From positions 1 through 64,000 of the forward strand of contig NZ_DAMACX010000007.1 of assembly GCF_031998825.1 (NCBI RefSeq): a stretch of DNA of 64,000 nt, given 5' to 3'. The notes under the pieces are model-generated. The model made no database searches, was not told where the DNA came from, and was given only the letters and a program-made list of their open reading frames with translations. The position numbers and the translations under genes are program-made. Positions 1-9,852 of this stretch are shown piece by piece; positions within the stretch are counted from its first letter, which is position 1, and each line of letters begins with the position of its first letter. The stretch is from Pseudescherichia sp031998825. GTDB lineage: Bacteria > Pseudomonadota > Gammaproteobacteria > Enterobacterales > Enterobacteriaceae.

Positions 1-308
1 TCCGGGGCGTGATAGATAGCAACCTGCGGCATCGCAATGCCCGCCTGCTGCGACTGCTGAGCCACGGTGTTCATCAGCCAGCGCTCCATATCGTTGCGCG
101 GCTGCTCAATGACTTCACCCCCAACCGACTTCAGCGCCATCCATTTCGACATCAACAGTGAAACGAACGAGCCACCAAAACCAAACAGCAGCGCCATGAT
201 CAGCAAGCCCTGAACGCTGCTCGACTGAATACCCGTCAGGCTGAGCACCAGCCCGAAGACCAGCATGACCGCCAGGTTCGTTAACAGGAAGAGCGCGATC
301 CGCATCAT
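1..308 (-). CDS. htpX: Protease HtpX, N-terminal part (cut by window edge)
   Basis: Inner-membrane zinc metalloprotease that degrades misfolded membrane proteins alongside FtsH. Only the first 102 or so codons are present. The reverse strand from 308 begins ATG-ATG-CGG and encodes two hydrophobic membrane segments, then a stretch ending in the conserved IYHAPD region, closely matching E. coli HtpX. The HExxH catalytic site lies outside the window. In E. coli htpX is a CpxR target next to prc, and the same order is seen here. Identity is secure; the rest of the gene cannot be judged. Confidence 0.95.
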   Translation of the reverse strand, partial: MMRIALFLLTNLAVMLVFGLVLSLTGIQSSSVQGLLIMALLFGFGGSFVSLLMSKWMALKSVGGEVIEQPRNDMERWLMNTVAQQSQQAGIAMPQVAIYHAP

Positions 309-461
309 AATTTTCTTTTAACCTCAACTTAACAAAACGCACTATGCGACTACCCACATCGTATGGGTATATTGGCTATTTTCAAGCATAACCCGCGCGT
401 AAGTTACCAGAAAGACACAACTTTACATTTTGACGCGGCAGGCTTACGCCGTGATACGCTT

Positions 462-497
462 GTTAAAAAAAACAGGCACAATCTCTTGTGCCTGTTG
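462..497 (-). terminator. Intrinsic terminator after prc
   Basis: On the minus strand an 11 bp perfect stem (AACAGGCACAA / TTGTGCCTGTT) is followed by a run of eight T, just past the prc stop codon. Confidence 0.9.
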
Positions 498-501
498 GGG
501 T

Positions 502-2550
502 TTACTGTGCCTTAGCGGGCTGCGCTGGCGGGCTTTCTTTCTCGATATGCGCCAGGTCGAGGGCGATATGCACCGTCTCATCAAGATAGGGATCCGGCTC
601 CTGATAATCCTTCGGCAGATCGTCCAGCTTCTTCAGCTCCGGCTTGCCTTCGCGTTTAAAGCGATCGTTCAGGCGCGCCAGGCGAATCGCATCATCCTCT
701 GCGTTCTCTTTCTCACGCTGGGCAAGATTGAGCGAGATCTGATTCCGCTTATCCTTCAGAGCATTAAAGCGCGCAATGTCCTTCAGGATGTACTGGAACT
801 CCGGATCTTTGGCAATACGATCGTCATGCTCCTTGAGCAGCTGCGGCCCAAGCGGCGTCAGATCGCCTGACTTCACGAAGGTCGCGGCGTTGATGCTATC
901 CCACGGCAGCGCGTTATCTTCAAACTTCTCACCGGTTTCGGTCTCTTCGTTGCCGGTCGGCATGATGATATCCGGCGTCACGCCCTTACGCTGCGTGCTG
1001 CCGCCGTTAACGCGGTAGAATTTCTGAATGGTGTACTGCACCGATCCCAGCGCCGGCCACTCCGGACGCAGCATTTGATCGTAGATACGGTTCAGGGAGC
1101 GATACTGCTGCACCGTGCCTTTACCGAAGGTCGGCTCACCGACGATCAGCGCCCGGCCATAGTCCTGCATCGCGGCAGCGAAGATCTCTGACGCCGAGGC
1201 GCTGAAGCGGTCAACCAGCACCACCAGCGGGCCTTTATAGTAGACGACGCCATCGGTATCGCTGTCTTCACGCACCTTGCCGTTGTTATCACGCACCTGC
1301 ACTACCGGGCCGGACGGAATAAACAGGCCAGAGAGCGAGACCGCTTCGGTCAGCGCCCCGCCGCCGTTGGTGCGCAGATCGATGATCACGCTGCTAACGT
1401 TCTGCTTCTCGAGCTTCTGCAACTGCACCTTGACGTCATCCGTCAGGCCCACGTAGAAGCCTGGTATATCCAGCACGCCCACCTTCTCTTTACCAACGGT
1501 TTTCACCGTCATCTTCACGGCGCGATCTTCAAGGCGGATCCGCTCCCGGGTCAGGGTCAGGATGCGGGTCTTGGTCCCTTTACCGGCCGGCAGGATCTCA
1601 AGGCGCACCTTGCTTCCCTTCGGACCTTTGATCAGGGCCACGACGTCATCAAGACGCCAGCCAATCACGTCCACCATGTTCTGGCCAGGCTGGCCGACGC
1701 CAACGATACGGTCGCCAACGCTTATCGCTTTGCTCTTCGCCGCCGGACCGCCCGCCACCATGGAGTTGATCACGGTGTAGTCGTCGTCCATCTGCAGCAC
1801 CGCGCCGATCCCCTCAAGCGAGAGGCTCATCTCGGTGTTGAACTGTTCGGTATTACGTGGCGACAGGTAGTTGGTGTGCGGGTCAATCTCATGGGCAAAG
1901 GCGGTCATCGCCAGAGAGAAGACATCTTCACTGTTGGTCTGCGCCAGACGCCGAATAGCAAACTTATAGCGGCGGGTCAGCGTTTCGCGGATCTCTTTCT
2001 CATCCTTACCGGTCAGCTTCAGGCTTAGCTCATCGAACTTCACCTTCGCATCCCACTGGGCGTTCATCTCCGCGTCGTCTTTCGGCCACGGCGCTTTGCT
2101 GCGGTCGGCATTAAAGGTGTCGTTGCCGGTGAAATCCATCGGCCGCTCAAGCACCTTTAGCGCATATTGATAGCGTTCAAACCGGCGCTTCTGTGCCAGG
2201 TTGTAAAGCTCGTAAAAGACGTCGAGTTTGCCGGTGCGTAGCTCATCGCCGAGCACGCTCCGCTTCGGCATAAACTTCTCAACGTCGCTAGCCAGCAGCA
2301 CGTTATGGCTGTAGTCCAGCAAATTCAGGTAGCGATCAAAAATCTTGCCCGAAAACGCCTGATCGAGATCGAACTGGCGATAGTGGGAACGAGTGAAGCG
2401 CGACGTTACGCGCTCACTGACCGTTGCATGCTGGGTCTCTTCCTTTAGCACCGGGATCTGATCGGCACGCGTAATATCTTCAACGGCAAAGGCCTGCCCT
2501 GCAATCAGGAACAGGCCAGCCAACGCGGTGCGCTTAAACAAAGTGTTCAT
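502..2550 (-). CDS. prc: Tail-specific protease Prc (Tsp), periplasmic carboxy-terminal processing peptidase
   Basis: Periplasmic serine protease that trims the C-terminus of FtsI and, with the adaptor NlpI, degrades the peptidoglycan hydrolase MepS and ssrA-tagged proteins. The protein is 682 residues, the usual length, and near-identical in order to E. coli Prc. It has a signal peptide ending AFA, an N-terminal helical part, a PDZ domain (around 240-320), and the S41 protease core with DRFSASASEIFA (catalytic Ser) and FGKGTVQ (catalytic Lys). I chose the ATG at 2550 because it begins the signal peptide (MNTLF); an upstream in-frame extension to 2598 would overlap proQ. It follows proQ by 19 bases, so the two are likely co-transcribed. 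Confidence 0.97.
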   Translation of the reverse strand: MNTLFKRTALAGLFLIAGQAFAVEDITRADQIPVLKEETQHATVSERVTSRFTRSHYRQFDLDQAFSGKIFDRYLNLLDYSHNVLLASDVEKFMPKRSVLGDELRTGKLDVFYELYNLAQKRRFERYQYALKVLERPMDFTGNDTFNADRSKAPWPKDDAEMNAQWDAKVKFDELSLKLTGKDEKEIRETLTRRYKFAIRRLAQTNSEDVFSLAMTAFAHEIDPHTNYLSPRNTEQFNTEMSLSLEGIGAVLQMDDDYTVINSMVAGGPAAKSKAISVGDRIVGVGQPGQNMVDVIGWRLDDVVALIKGPKGSKVRLEILPAGKGTKTRILTLTRERIRLEDRAVKMTVKTVGKEKVGVLDIPGFYVGLTDDVKVQLQKLEKQNVSSVIIDLRTNGGGALTEAVSLSGLFIPSGPVVQVRDNNGKVREDSDTDGVVYYKGPLVVLVDRFSASASEIFAAAMQDYGRALIVGEPTFGKGTVQQYRSLNRIYDQMLRPEWPALGSVQYTIQKFYRVNGGSTQRKGVTPDIIMPTGNEETETGEKFEDNALPWDSINAATFVKSGDLTPLGPQLLKEHDDRIAKDPEFQYILKDIARFNALKDKRNQISLNLAQREKENAEDDAIRLARLNDRFKREGKPELKKLDDLPKDYQEPDPYLDETVHIALDLAHIEKESPPAQPAKAQ

Positions 2551-2569
2551 GCCAGGCTTGGCCTCCGTT

Positions 2570-3262
2570 TCAGAACAACAGGTGTTCTGCGCGTACAATC
2601 ATCGACATGCCTGAGGTCAGCTGTACACGAACACCGTCTTTGGTGATCTCCAGTACAGTGGCGTCCATTGCGTTATTGCCCGCTTTCACCTTGAGGTTCT
2701 GACCCACATTCAGCGCAGTAATATCGGATACTGGCGTATGCTGTGGCTCTTCACGCGGTGCGCGCTGAGGTTTCGCGGCAGGTTTGTCGGCGCGTGGTTT
2801 ACGCTGCTCGTTGCCCTCTTTACGGCGCGGCGCAGGACGCGGTTTACGCTCGCGGCGAGGCGCATCTTCCTGCTCACCGGCAGCGGCAGCAGCTTCGCGC
2901 TTTTTAGCCTGCTGTTCAGCACGCTGAGCCTGGACGCGGGCTTTCGCCTCTTCAAGCTGCTTACGCGCATGTTCAACATGCTGCTCGTCCAGCACGCCGC
3001 TCGGATTGCCGTCGAGATCGACGCGGGTCGCACCGGCTTTGATCCCATACAGGTAGCGCCAGCTAGAGGTGTAAAGACGCAGCGCAGAACGAAGCTGAGT
3101 TTTGCTGAGGCTCATCTCTCCTTCAACGCGCTCGACCAGATCCTGAAAAATACCAATTTTCAGGGGGCGCGCTTCACCTTCTGCACTGAAACAGTGAGGA
3201 AAACGTTCGGCCAGAAAGGCGATAACTTCTTTACTGCTATTCAACTTAGGTTGATTTTCCAT
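2570..3262 (-). CDS. proQ: RNA chaperone ProQ
   Basis: Global RNA-binding protein (FinO family) that stabilises sRNAs and mRNA 3' ends, first described as affecting ProP osmoprotection. 230 residues. The N-terminal FinO domain (about 1-120) carries RSALRLYTSSWRYL, the linker is rich in Lys/Arg/Glu/Ala (about 120-175), and a Tudor-like C-terminal domain ends GMSMIVRAEHL. It lies directly upstream of prc on the same strand with a 19-base gap, as in E. coli. Confidence 0.97.
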   Translation of the reverse strand: MENQPKLNSSKEVIAFLAERFPHCFSAEGEARPLKIGIFQDLVERVEGEMSLSKTQLRSALRLYTSSWRYLYGIKAGATRVDLDGNPSGVLDEQHVEHARKQLEEAKARVQAQRAEQQAKKREAAAAAGEQEDAPRRERKPRPAPRRKEGNEQRKPRADKPAAKPQRAPREEPQHTPVSDITALNVGQNLKVKAGNNAMDATVLEITKDGVRVQLTSGMSMIVRAEHLLF

Positions 3263-3359
3263 GAAATTTCCTGATTACAACGGACGTTGCCAACAAGCCG
3301 CAGGCATGAACAGGCGTCATTATAATGACACCATCAGTAAATGCTACGTTATCCGTTGA

Positions 3360-3857
3360 TTATACTGCGTCGCCCGCAAAGAATTTTTGATAATCGGTCG
3401 CTTCCAGCAGGCGTTCAAGGTGCGAAACCAGCTCGCGCAGCCCCTGCTCATCCTCGGTAGTGAAGCGAGAGAATACCGTGCTGTCGATATCCAGCACGCC
3501 AATAATCTTGCCTTTTACCACCAGCGGCAGAACGATTTCCGAGTTACTGGCGGCATCGCAGGCGATATGCCCGTCAAAGGCATGGACATCTTCTACGCGC
3601 TGGACGCTATTCTGCGCCACTGCCGTACCGCAGACGCCGCGGCCAACCGGAATGCGCACGCAGGCAATCTTGCCCTGGAACGGGCCTAATACCAGCGTTT
3701 CGCCTTCCAGCAGGTAGAATCCCGCCCAGTTAACGCCCTCAAGGCGTTCAAACAGCAGCGCGCTGGTATTGGCGAGCGTTGCTAAAAAACTGGTTTCACC
3801 TGCCATCAATGCCTGAAAATCGCGGTTCAACTCCGCGTAAAATTCACTTTTGTTCAT
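3360..3857 (-). CDS. msrC: Free methionine-(R)-sulfoxide reductase MsrC (YebR)
   Basis: GAF-domain enzyme that reduces free L-methionine-(R)-sulfoxide. 165 residues, one GAF domain. The three cysteines expected in the family are present at 66 (KIAC), 76 (GRGVC) and 100 (HIAC), equivalent to the catalytic and resolving cysteines of the E. coli enzyme. The ATG at 3857 gives the compact family start MNKSEF. It stands alone between proQ-prc and the divergent letAB operon. Confidence 0.95.
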   Translation of the reverse strand: MNKSEFYAELNRDFQALMAGETSFLATLANTSALLFERLEGVNWAGFYLLEGETLVLGPFQGKIACVRIPVGRGVCGTAVAQNSVQRVEDVHAFDGHIACDAASNSEIVLPLVVKGKIIGVLDIDSTVFSRFTTEDEQGLRELVSHLERLLEATDYQKFFAGDAV

Positions 3858-3988
3858 TATTCAATCACTTGTTGTCTTACAAAAAAAGGTAGCCTAGCCT
3901 ATTAAAATAAGCATTAAATGCCTTCATGCTCAAGATAATCCATTCATGAGTTAAGATAGATTAATTCAAACCTATATCAAAATACGTC

Positions 3989-5272
3989 ATGGCGCTGAAA
4001 ACTCCAAAGTTAGTCACCGACAGGAAAATGGCAATTCGTGCTATTGGCGACCCTCTGCCACGTGCACATTATCAGCGCTGCCCGCAGTGCGATACGCTTT
4101 TTGCGCTGCCAGTGATGAAATCACACGAAAGTGCTTATTGTCCGCGCTGTGATGCGAAGATCCGCGATGGACGCGACTGGTCCCTTACCCGGCTGGGGGC
4201 GATGGCTATCACTATGCTGATGCTGATGCCCTTTGCCTGGGGGGAGCCGTTGCTGCACCTCTACCTGCTGGGGGTGCGCATCGATGCCAACCTGCTGATG
4301 GGGATCTGGCAGATGTCCTCGCAGGGCAATCCGCTCACCGCCGCGATGGTGCTGTTCTGTACCGTCGGCGCACCGTTGGTGCTGGTGGCGGCCATTGCTT
4401 ATCTCTGGTTTGGCAACCGGCTGGGGATGAACCTGCGTCCGGTGCTGCTGATGCTGGAGCGGCTCAAGGAGTGGGTGATGCTGGATATTTATCTGATCGG
4501 CATCGGCGTCGCCTCTATTAAGGTCCAGGACTATGCGTATCTGCAGCCGGGGGTAGGACTGTTGGCCTTCGTCGCGCTGGTGATCCTGAGCATTTTGACC
4601 CTAATCCATCTCAATATTGAGCAGCTGTGGGAGCGATTTTACCCTCAGCGCCCGGCCACCCGTGCGCATGAAAATCTTCGCGTCTGCCTCGGATGCCACT
4701 TTACCGGCCTGCCGGATCCGCGTGGACGCTGCCCGCGCTGCCATATTCCGCTGCGCCACCGCAGACGACATAGCATCCAGAAGTGCTGGGCGGCGCTAAT
4801 CGCCTCGCTGGTGTTTCTGCTGCCCGCCAACCTGCTGCCTATCTCGGTTATCTATGTTAACGGCTCTCGGCAGGCGGACACCATCATGTCCGGGATTATG
4901 TCGCTGGCGAGCAGTAACATTGCCGTCGCGGGCATTGTTTTTATCGCCAGTATTCTGGTGCCGTTTACCAAAGTCATCGTCCTGTTTACACTGCTGGTTA
5001 GCATCCATTTTAAATGTGAACAGGGATTGCGCACCCGTCTGCTGCTGTTGCGTTTTGTGACATGGATTGGCCGCTGGTCGATGCTCGACCTGTTTGTGAT
5101 TTCAATAACGATGTCACTCATTAACCGCGATCAGCTTCTCGCGTTTACCATGGGTCCCGCTGCGTTTTATTTCGGCGCAGCGGTAATTTTGACTATTCTT
5201 GCTGTGGAATGGCTGGACAGCCGCTTACTTTGGGATGCACATGAGTCAGGAAACCCCCGCTTCGCCGACTGA
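3989..5272 (+). CDS. letA: LetA (YebS), inner-membrane partner of the LetB lipid-transport tunnel
   Basis: Polytopic inner-membrane protein that works with the MCE protein LetB in lipid exchange between inner and outer membranes. 427 residues, same as E. coli YebS. Two PqiA-like halves each start with a zinc-ribbon (CPQC...CPRC near residues 33-58 and CLGC...CPRC near 230-255), each followed by about four membrane helices. The gene overlaps letB by 32 bases, so the two are translationally linked. Confidence 0.96.
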   Translation: MALKTPKLVTDRKMAIRAIGDPLPRAHYQRCPQCDTLFALPVMKSHESAYCPRCDAKIRDGRDWSLTRLGAMAITMLMLMPFAWGEPLLHLYLLGVRIDANLLMGIWQMSSQGNPLTAAMVLFCTVGAPLVLVAAIAYLWFGNRLGMNLRPVLLMLERLKEWVMLDIYLIGIGVASIKVQDYAYLQPGVGLLAFVALVILSILTLIHLNIEQLWERFYPQRPATRAHENLRVCLGCHFTGLPDPRGRCPRCHIPLRHRRRHSIQKCWAALIASLVFLLPANLLPISVIYVNGSRQADTIMSGIMSLASSNIAVAGIVFIASILVPFTKVIVLFTLLVSIHFKCEQGLRTRLLLLRFVTWIGRWSMLDLFVISITMSLINRDQLLAFTMGPAAFYFGAAVILTILAVEWLDSRLLWDAHESGNPRFAD

Positions 5273-7877
5273 AGCGCGCATTAAAACAAAACGTCGAATT
5301 TCGCCTTTCTGGCTGCTACCTGTTATCGCATTAATGATTGCTGGCTGGCTTCTGTGGACCAGCTATGAGGATCGCGGTAACACCATTACCATCGATTTCG
5401 TCTCGGCTGACGGCATCGTGGCCGGGCGCACGCCGGTGCGCTACCAGGGCGTTGAGGTGGGCACCGTGCAGGACATCCGCCTGAGCGAAAACCTCAATAA
5501 AATTGAGGTCAAAGCCAGCATCAAAGCGGATATGAAGGATGCCCTGCGCAACGATACCCAGTTCTGGCTGGTGACCCCCAAAGCGTCGCTGGCGGGGATC
5601 TCCGGGCTGGATGCGCTGGTCGGCGGGAACTACATCGGCATGATGCCGGGCAAAGGCGATCCGCAGGATCACTTTACCGCCCTCGACACCCAGCCGAAGT
5701 ATCGTCTCAGCAACGGCGAGCTGATGATCCATCTCCACGCCCCGGACCTCGGATCGCTGAGCAGCGGCTCGCTGGTCTACTTCCGTAAAATTCCCGTCGG
5801 GCGCGTCTATGACTACTCCATCAATGCCAACAAGCAGGGCGTGACTATCGACGTGCTGATTGAGCGCCGCTTCACCAGCCTGGTGAAAAAAGGCAGCCGC
5901 TTCTGGAACGTCTCCGGCGTGAAGGCGGACGTCGGCCTGAGCGGGGCGAAGATAGAGCTGGAGAGCGTCGCATCGCTGGTTAACGGAGCGATCGCCTTTG
6001 ACTCTCCGGAATCATCGAAACCAGCAGAGAGCGATGATGAGTTCGGCCTCTATAAGGATCTGGCCCACAGCCAGCGCGGCGTGATCGTGAAGCTGGCCCT
6101 GCCCGGCGGCGAGGGGCTGAAAGCCGGCTCTACCGCGCTGATGTACCAGGGGCTGGAGGTAGGCGAGCTGACGAAGCTCGATCTCAACCCCGGCGGCGCG
6201 GTGAGTGGGGAGATGACCGTTGACCCGAGCGTCGTCAACCTGCTGCGCACCAATACCCGTATTGAGATGCGTAACCCGAAACTCTCCCTGAACAACGCCA
6301 GCGTCAGCTCGCTGCTTACCGGCACCACCCTTGAACTGGTACCGGGAGAAGGCGAGCCGCGGGATAACTTCGTGGTGCTGCCGGCAGACAAAACCCTGCT
6401 GCAGGAGCCAGGCGTCGTCACGTTAACCCTGACCGCGCCGGAGAGCTACGGCATCGACGCCGGTCAGCCCATCGTTCTGCATGGGGTGCAGATAGGCCAG
6501 GTGCTCGAGCGGGATCTGACCGCGAAAGGCGTCTCTTTTGCCGTCGCTATCGACCCTCAATATCGAGAGCTGGTGCAGGGCGACAGCAAGTTTGTGGTGA
6601 ACAGCCGGGTAGACGTTAAAGTTGGCCTGGACGGCGTCGAGTTCCTTGCCGCCAGCGCCAACGAGTGGATCAGCGGCGGGATCCGTATCCTGCCGGGAAG
6701 CAAAGGCGAGATAAAGTCCACCTATCCGCTGTTCGCTAACCTCGACAAGGCGATTGAGAACAGCCTCAGCGATCTGCCCACCACCACCCTGACGCTGACC
6801 GCCGAGAAGCTGCCTGACGTACAGGCCGGCTCGGTGGTGCTCTACCGTAAGTTTGAGGTGGGCGAAGTGATCAACGTCCGCCCGCGCGCTAACGCGTTTG
6901 ATATTCAGCTGCACGTTAAGCCGGAGTATCAATCTCTGCTGACCGCTAACAGCGTCTTCTGGGCCGAAGGTGGCGCGAAGGTGCAGCTCAACGGCAGCGG
7001 GCTGACGGTACAGGCCGCGCCGCTCGCCAGAGCCATCAAGGGTGCAGTGAGCTTTGATAACCTTACCGGTGCCAACGCCTCGACCCGCAAGGGCGACAAG
7101 CGGATCCTCTTCCCGTCAGAGACTGCGGCCCGCGCCGTGGGTGGCCAGATTAAGCTTCACGCCTTTGATGCAGGCAAGCTTGCCCCTGGGATGCCGATTA
7201 AATATTTAGGCATTGATATTGGCCAGGTGCAGGATCTGGAGCTGATTACCGAGCGTAACGAGGTGCAGGCCACCGCCGTGCTCTATCCGGAGTATGTGAA
7301 AAAATTCGCCCGCAGCGGTACGCGTTTTTCGGTGATCACCCCACAAATCTCAGCGGCCGGGGTTGAGCATCTGGACACTATTTTGCAGCCCTATATCAAC
7401 GTCGAGCCTGGCCGGGGCGGTGACGTCCGCCGGGAGTTTGAGCTGCAGGAGGCCACCATTGCCGACTCGCGCTATGTTGACGGCCTGAGCATCGTGGTTG
7501 AAGCCCCTGAAGCGGGCGGGCTGAACATCGGTACGCCGGTGCTGTTCCGCGGCATTGAGGTGGGTACGGTGACCGGTCTGACCCTGGGATCGCTCTCCGA
7601 TAGGGTGATGGTGGGCCTGCGCATCAGCAAGCGCTTCCAGCACCTGGTACGCAATAACTCGGTGTTCTGGCTGGCTTCCGGCTACTCACTGGACTTCGGC
7701 CTGGTAGGGGGCGTCGTGAAAACCGGTACCTTTAACCAGTTCATTCGCGGCGGCATTGCATTTGCCACCCCGCCGGGGATCCCGCTGGCACCGAAGGCGC
7801 AAACCGGCAAACACTTCCTGCTCCAGGATAGCGAGCCGAAAGAGTGGCGCACGTGGGGCACTGCCCTGCCGCGCTAA
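5241..7877 (+). CDS. letB: LetB (YebT), seven-MCE-domain lipid-transport protein
   Basis: Membrane-anchored periplasmic protein whose seven stacked MCE rings form a tunnel for lipids between the two membranes. 878 residues. One N-terminal membrane helix (FWLLPVIALMIAGWLLW) is followed by seven repeats, each recognisable by a G-x-P-V-x-Y/F-x-G/K-x-x-V/I-G motif, for example TPVRYQGVEVG, SLVYFRKIPVG, TALMYQGLEVG, QPIVLHGVQIG, SVVLYRKFEVG, MPIKYLGIDIG and TPVLFRGIEVG. I chose the ATG at 5241 (MSQETP) over 5235 because of spacing from the upstream GGG and agreement with E. coli; the longer reading from 5199 lies inside letA. Confidence 0.96.
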   Translation: MSQETPASPTEARIKTKRRISPFWLLPVIALMIAGWLLWTSYEDRGNTITIDFVSADGIVAGRTPVRYQGVEVGTVQDIRLSENLNKIEVKASIKADMKDALRNDTQFWLVTPKASLAGISGLDALVGGNYIGMMPGKGDPQDHFTALDTQPKYRLSNGELMIHLHAPDLGSLSSGSLVYFRKIPVGRVYDYSINANKQGVTIDVLIERRFTSLVKKGSRFWNVSGVKADVGLSGAKIELESVASLVNGAIAFDSPESSKPAESDDEFGLYKDLAHSQRGVIVKLALPGGEGLKAGSTALMYQGLEVGELTKLDLNPGGAVSGEMTVDPSVVNLLRTNTRIEMRNPKLSLNNASVSSLLTGTTLELVPGEGEPRDNFVVLPADKTLLQEPGVVTLTLTAPESYGIDAGQPIVLHGVQIGQVLERDLTAKGVSFAVAIDPQYRELVQGDSKFVVNSRVDVKVGLDGVEFLAASANEWISGGIRILPGSKGEIKSTYPLFANLDKAIENSLSDLPTTTLTLTAEKLPDVQAGSVVLYRKFEVGEVINVRPRANAFDIQLHVKPEYQSLLTANSVFWAEGGAKVQLNGSGLTVQAAPLARAIKGAVSFDNLTGANASTRKGDKRILFPSETAARAVGGQIKLHAFDAGKLAPGMPIKYLGIDIGQVQDLELITERNEVQATAVLYPEYVKKFARSGTRFSVITPQISAAGVEHLDTILQPYINVEPGRGGDVRREFELQEATIADSRYVDGLSIVVEAPEAGGLNIGTPVLFRGIEVGTVTGLTLGSLSDRVMVGLRISKRFQHLVRNNSVFWLASGYSLDFGLVGGVVKTGTFNQFIRGGIAFATPPGIPLAPKAQTGKHFLLQDSEPKEWRTWGTALPR

Positions 7878-7884
7878 GCACCCT

Positions 7885-7916
7885 GCTCCGGCGCGCCTGC
7901 TGCGCCGGAGCGTTTT
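7885..7916 (+). terminator. Terminator after letB
   Basis: A 10 bp GC-rich perfect stem (GCTCCGGCGC / GCGCCGGAGC) is followed by TTTT, 8 bases past the letB stop. rsmF begins 44 bases later. Confidence 0.8.
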
Positions 7917-7959
7917 ATGCTACACTGCGCCCCCTGATTTATTGCTGGTGGTGTAATTC

Positions 7960-9399
7960 GTGGCTCACAACGCTGTCTATCTCCCTGAAGAATTTCTTGC
8001 GCAAATGCGTCTGGCCATGCCGGCGCATCTCTCCTTCGATGACTTTATTGCCGCCTGTCAGCGTCCGCTGCGCCGCAGCATTCGGGTTAACACGCTTAAA
8101 ATTTCCGTGGCAGCGTTTCTGGAACTGATCGCCCCCTATCATTGGCAGCTGACGCCCGTCCCCTGGTGCGAGGAGGGTTTCTGGATCGAACGCGATGACG
8201 AAGAGGCGCTGCCCCTTGGCAGCACCGCCGAGCACCTCAGCGGGCTGTTTTATATTCAGGAAGCCAGCTCTATGCTGCCGGTCAGCGCGCTCTTCGCCGA
8301 CGGCAACCAGCCCCAGCGGGTAATGGACGTTGCCGCCGCACCGGGTTCGAAAACCACCCAGATCGCTGCGCGCATGGATAACGACGGTGCGATCCTCGCC
8401 AACGAGTTCTCCGCCAGCCGGGTAAAGGTTCTGCATGCCAACATCAGCCGCTGCGGGATCAGCAATGTTGCCCTGACCCACTTTGATGGCCGGGTATTTG
8501 GTGCGGCACTGCCCGAGACCTTTGACGCCATTCTGCTGGACGCCCCCTGCTCCGGTGAAGGGGTGGTGCGTAAAGATCCCGATGCCCTGAAAAACTGGTC
8601 CGTTGCCAGCAACCTGGAGATCGCCGCCACCCAGCGGGAGCTGATCGACAGCGCCTTTCATGCCCTGCGCCCCGGCGGAACGCTGGTCTACTCTACCTGC
8701 ACGCTTAACCAGGACGAGAACGAAGCGATTTGCCACTGGCTGAAGGCCCGCTATCCCGAGGCGGTTGAGTTCCTGCCTCTGGCGCAGCTGTTTGCTGGCG
8801 CTTCTCAGGCGCTAACTGCCGACGGTTTCCTGCACGTTTTCCCACAAATCTTTGACTGCGAGGGGTTCTTCGTAGCGCGCCTGCGTAAAACTGCCTCTGT
8901 CGAGCCCCTGCCCGCTCCCGGCTATAAGATGGGCAAATTTCCTTTCTCACCGGTGAAAGGCCGGGAGGGCGCGCAGATAGCCGAGGCCGCTGCGGCTTCC
9001 GGACTGCGCTGGGACAACGCGTTACGCCTTTGGCAGCGTGATAAAGAGCTGTGGCTCTTCCCGGAGCAGATCGAAGCGCTTACAGGCAAGGTGCGTTTCT
9101 CACGCATCGGCATTAAGCTCGCCGAAACGCACAACAAAGGCTATCGCTGGCAGCATGAGGCGGTGATTGCCCTTGCTGGAGTCGATAACCCGTTGGCCTT
9201 TGAACTCACCCCTGCTGAAGCGGAAGAGTGGTATCGCGGACGGGATATCTACCCGCAGACGCAGGTCAAGCGTGACGAAGCGATCGTGACGTTTCAGGGG
9301 CAGCCGCTTGGACTGGCAAAAAAAGTCGGTTCACGCCTGAAGAACAGCTACCCAAGAGAGCTGGTTCGTGACGGTCGGCTGTTTGCCGGCAAAGAGTAG
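7960..9399 (+). CDS. rsmF: 16S rRNA (cytosine-1407) C5-methyltransferase RsmF (YebU)
   Basis: SAM-dependent enzyme that makes m5C1407 in 16S rRNA. 479 residues. The methyltransferase core shows the SAM-binding AAAPGSKTTQ motif (around 125-134), the DAPCSGEG motif with one active cysteine and the YSTCTLN motif with the second; a PUA-like C-terminal region follows. The start is a GTG reading MAHNAVYL, matching the family N-terminus. A terminator separates it from letB. Confidence 0.96.
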   Translation: MAHNAVYLPEEFLAQMRLAMPAHLSFDDFIAACQRPLRRSIRVNTLKISVAAFLELIAPYHWQLTPVPWCEEGFWIERDDEEALPLGSTAEHLSGLFYIQEASSMLPVSALFADGNQPQRVMDVAAAPGSKTTQIAARMDNDGAILANEFSASRVKVLHANISRCGISNVALTHFDGRVFGAALPETFDAILLDAPCSGEGVVRKDPDALKNWSVASNLEIAATQRELIDSAFHALRPGGTLVYSTCTLNQDENEAICHWLKARYPEAVEFLPLAQLFAGASQALTADGFLHVFPQIFDCEGFFVARLRKTASVEPLPAPGYKMGKFPFSPVKGREGAQIAEAAAASGLRWDNALRLWQRDKELWLFPEQIEALTGKVRFSRIGIKLAETHNKGYRWQHEAVIALAGVDNPLAFELTPAEAEEWYRGRDIYPQTQVKRDEAIVTFQGQPLGLAKKVGSRLKNSYPRELVRDGRLFAGKE

Positions 9400-9511
9400 A
9401 TCCGGGAAAAAGAGCACTTTTTTACTGGCGGGATACGTCATGTTGTACCAGGCTGAAAAATGGGGTGACTTTACTGGTCGTACCACATTATGCAGATAAA
9501 TGGAGAGCATT

Positions 9512-9751
9512 ATGACGAAAACCAGCGTGCGCATTGGCCAATTTGAAATTGATGATGCTGAGCTGCAGGGTGAGCAGCCAGGAGAGCGAACGTTACGCAT
9601 TCCATGCAGCTCCGACCCTGATTTATGTATGCAGCTCGATGCCTGGGACGCCGACACCAGTATTCCGGCGCTTCTCAATGGCGAACAATCCGTGCTTTAC
9701 CGTGAGCACTACGATCAACAGACCGACACCTGGATTATGCGCCTCGGCTAA
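9512..9751 (+). CDS. yebV: Conserved small protein YebV
   Basis: 79-residue soluble acidic protein of unknown function, aligned along its whole length with E. coli YebV (ends WIMRLG). The ATG at 9512 is preceded by GGAGAG at good spacing; an ATG four codons upstream is less likely. It lies between rsmF and yebW as in E. coli. Confidence 0.9.
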   Translation: MTKTSVRIGQFEIDDAELQGEQPGERTLRIPCSSDPDLCMQLDAWDADTSIPALLNGEQSVLYREHYDQQTDTWIMRLG

Positions 9752-9852
9752 TCCATTGAACCCGCCGCCCGGCGGGTTATTTACTTCTGGAATTTCCTCT
9801 CTTTACATTCCTCCCCTACACTTAACTTAAGCGGTACGGAAGTGAGGAAGGA

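Noticed and set aside
5199..5240. Longer start for letB
   Set aside because: The extra codons lie wholly inside letA and lack homology; MSQETP at 5241 fits the family.
7939..8736. 265-codon minus-strand open frame
   Set aside because: Antisense shadow of rsmF.
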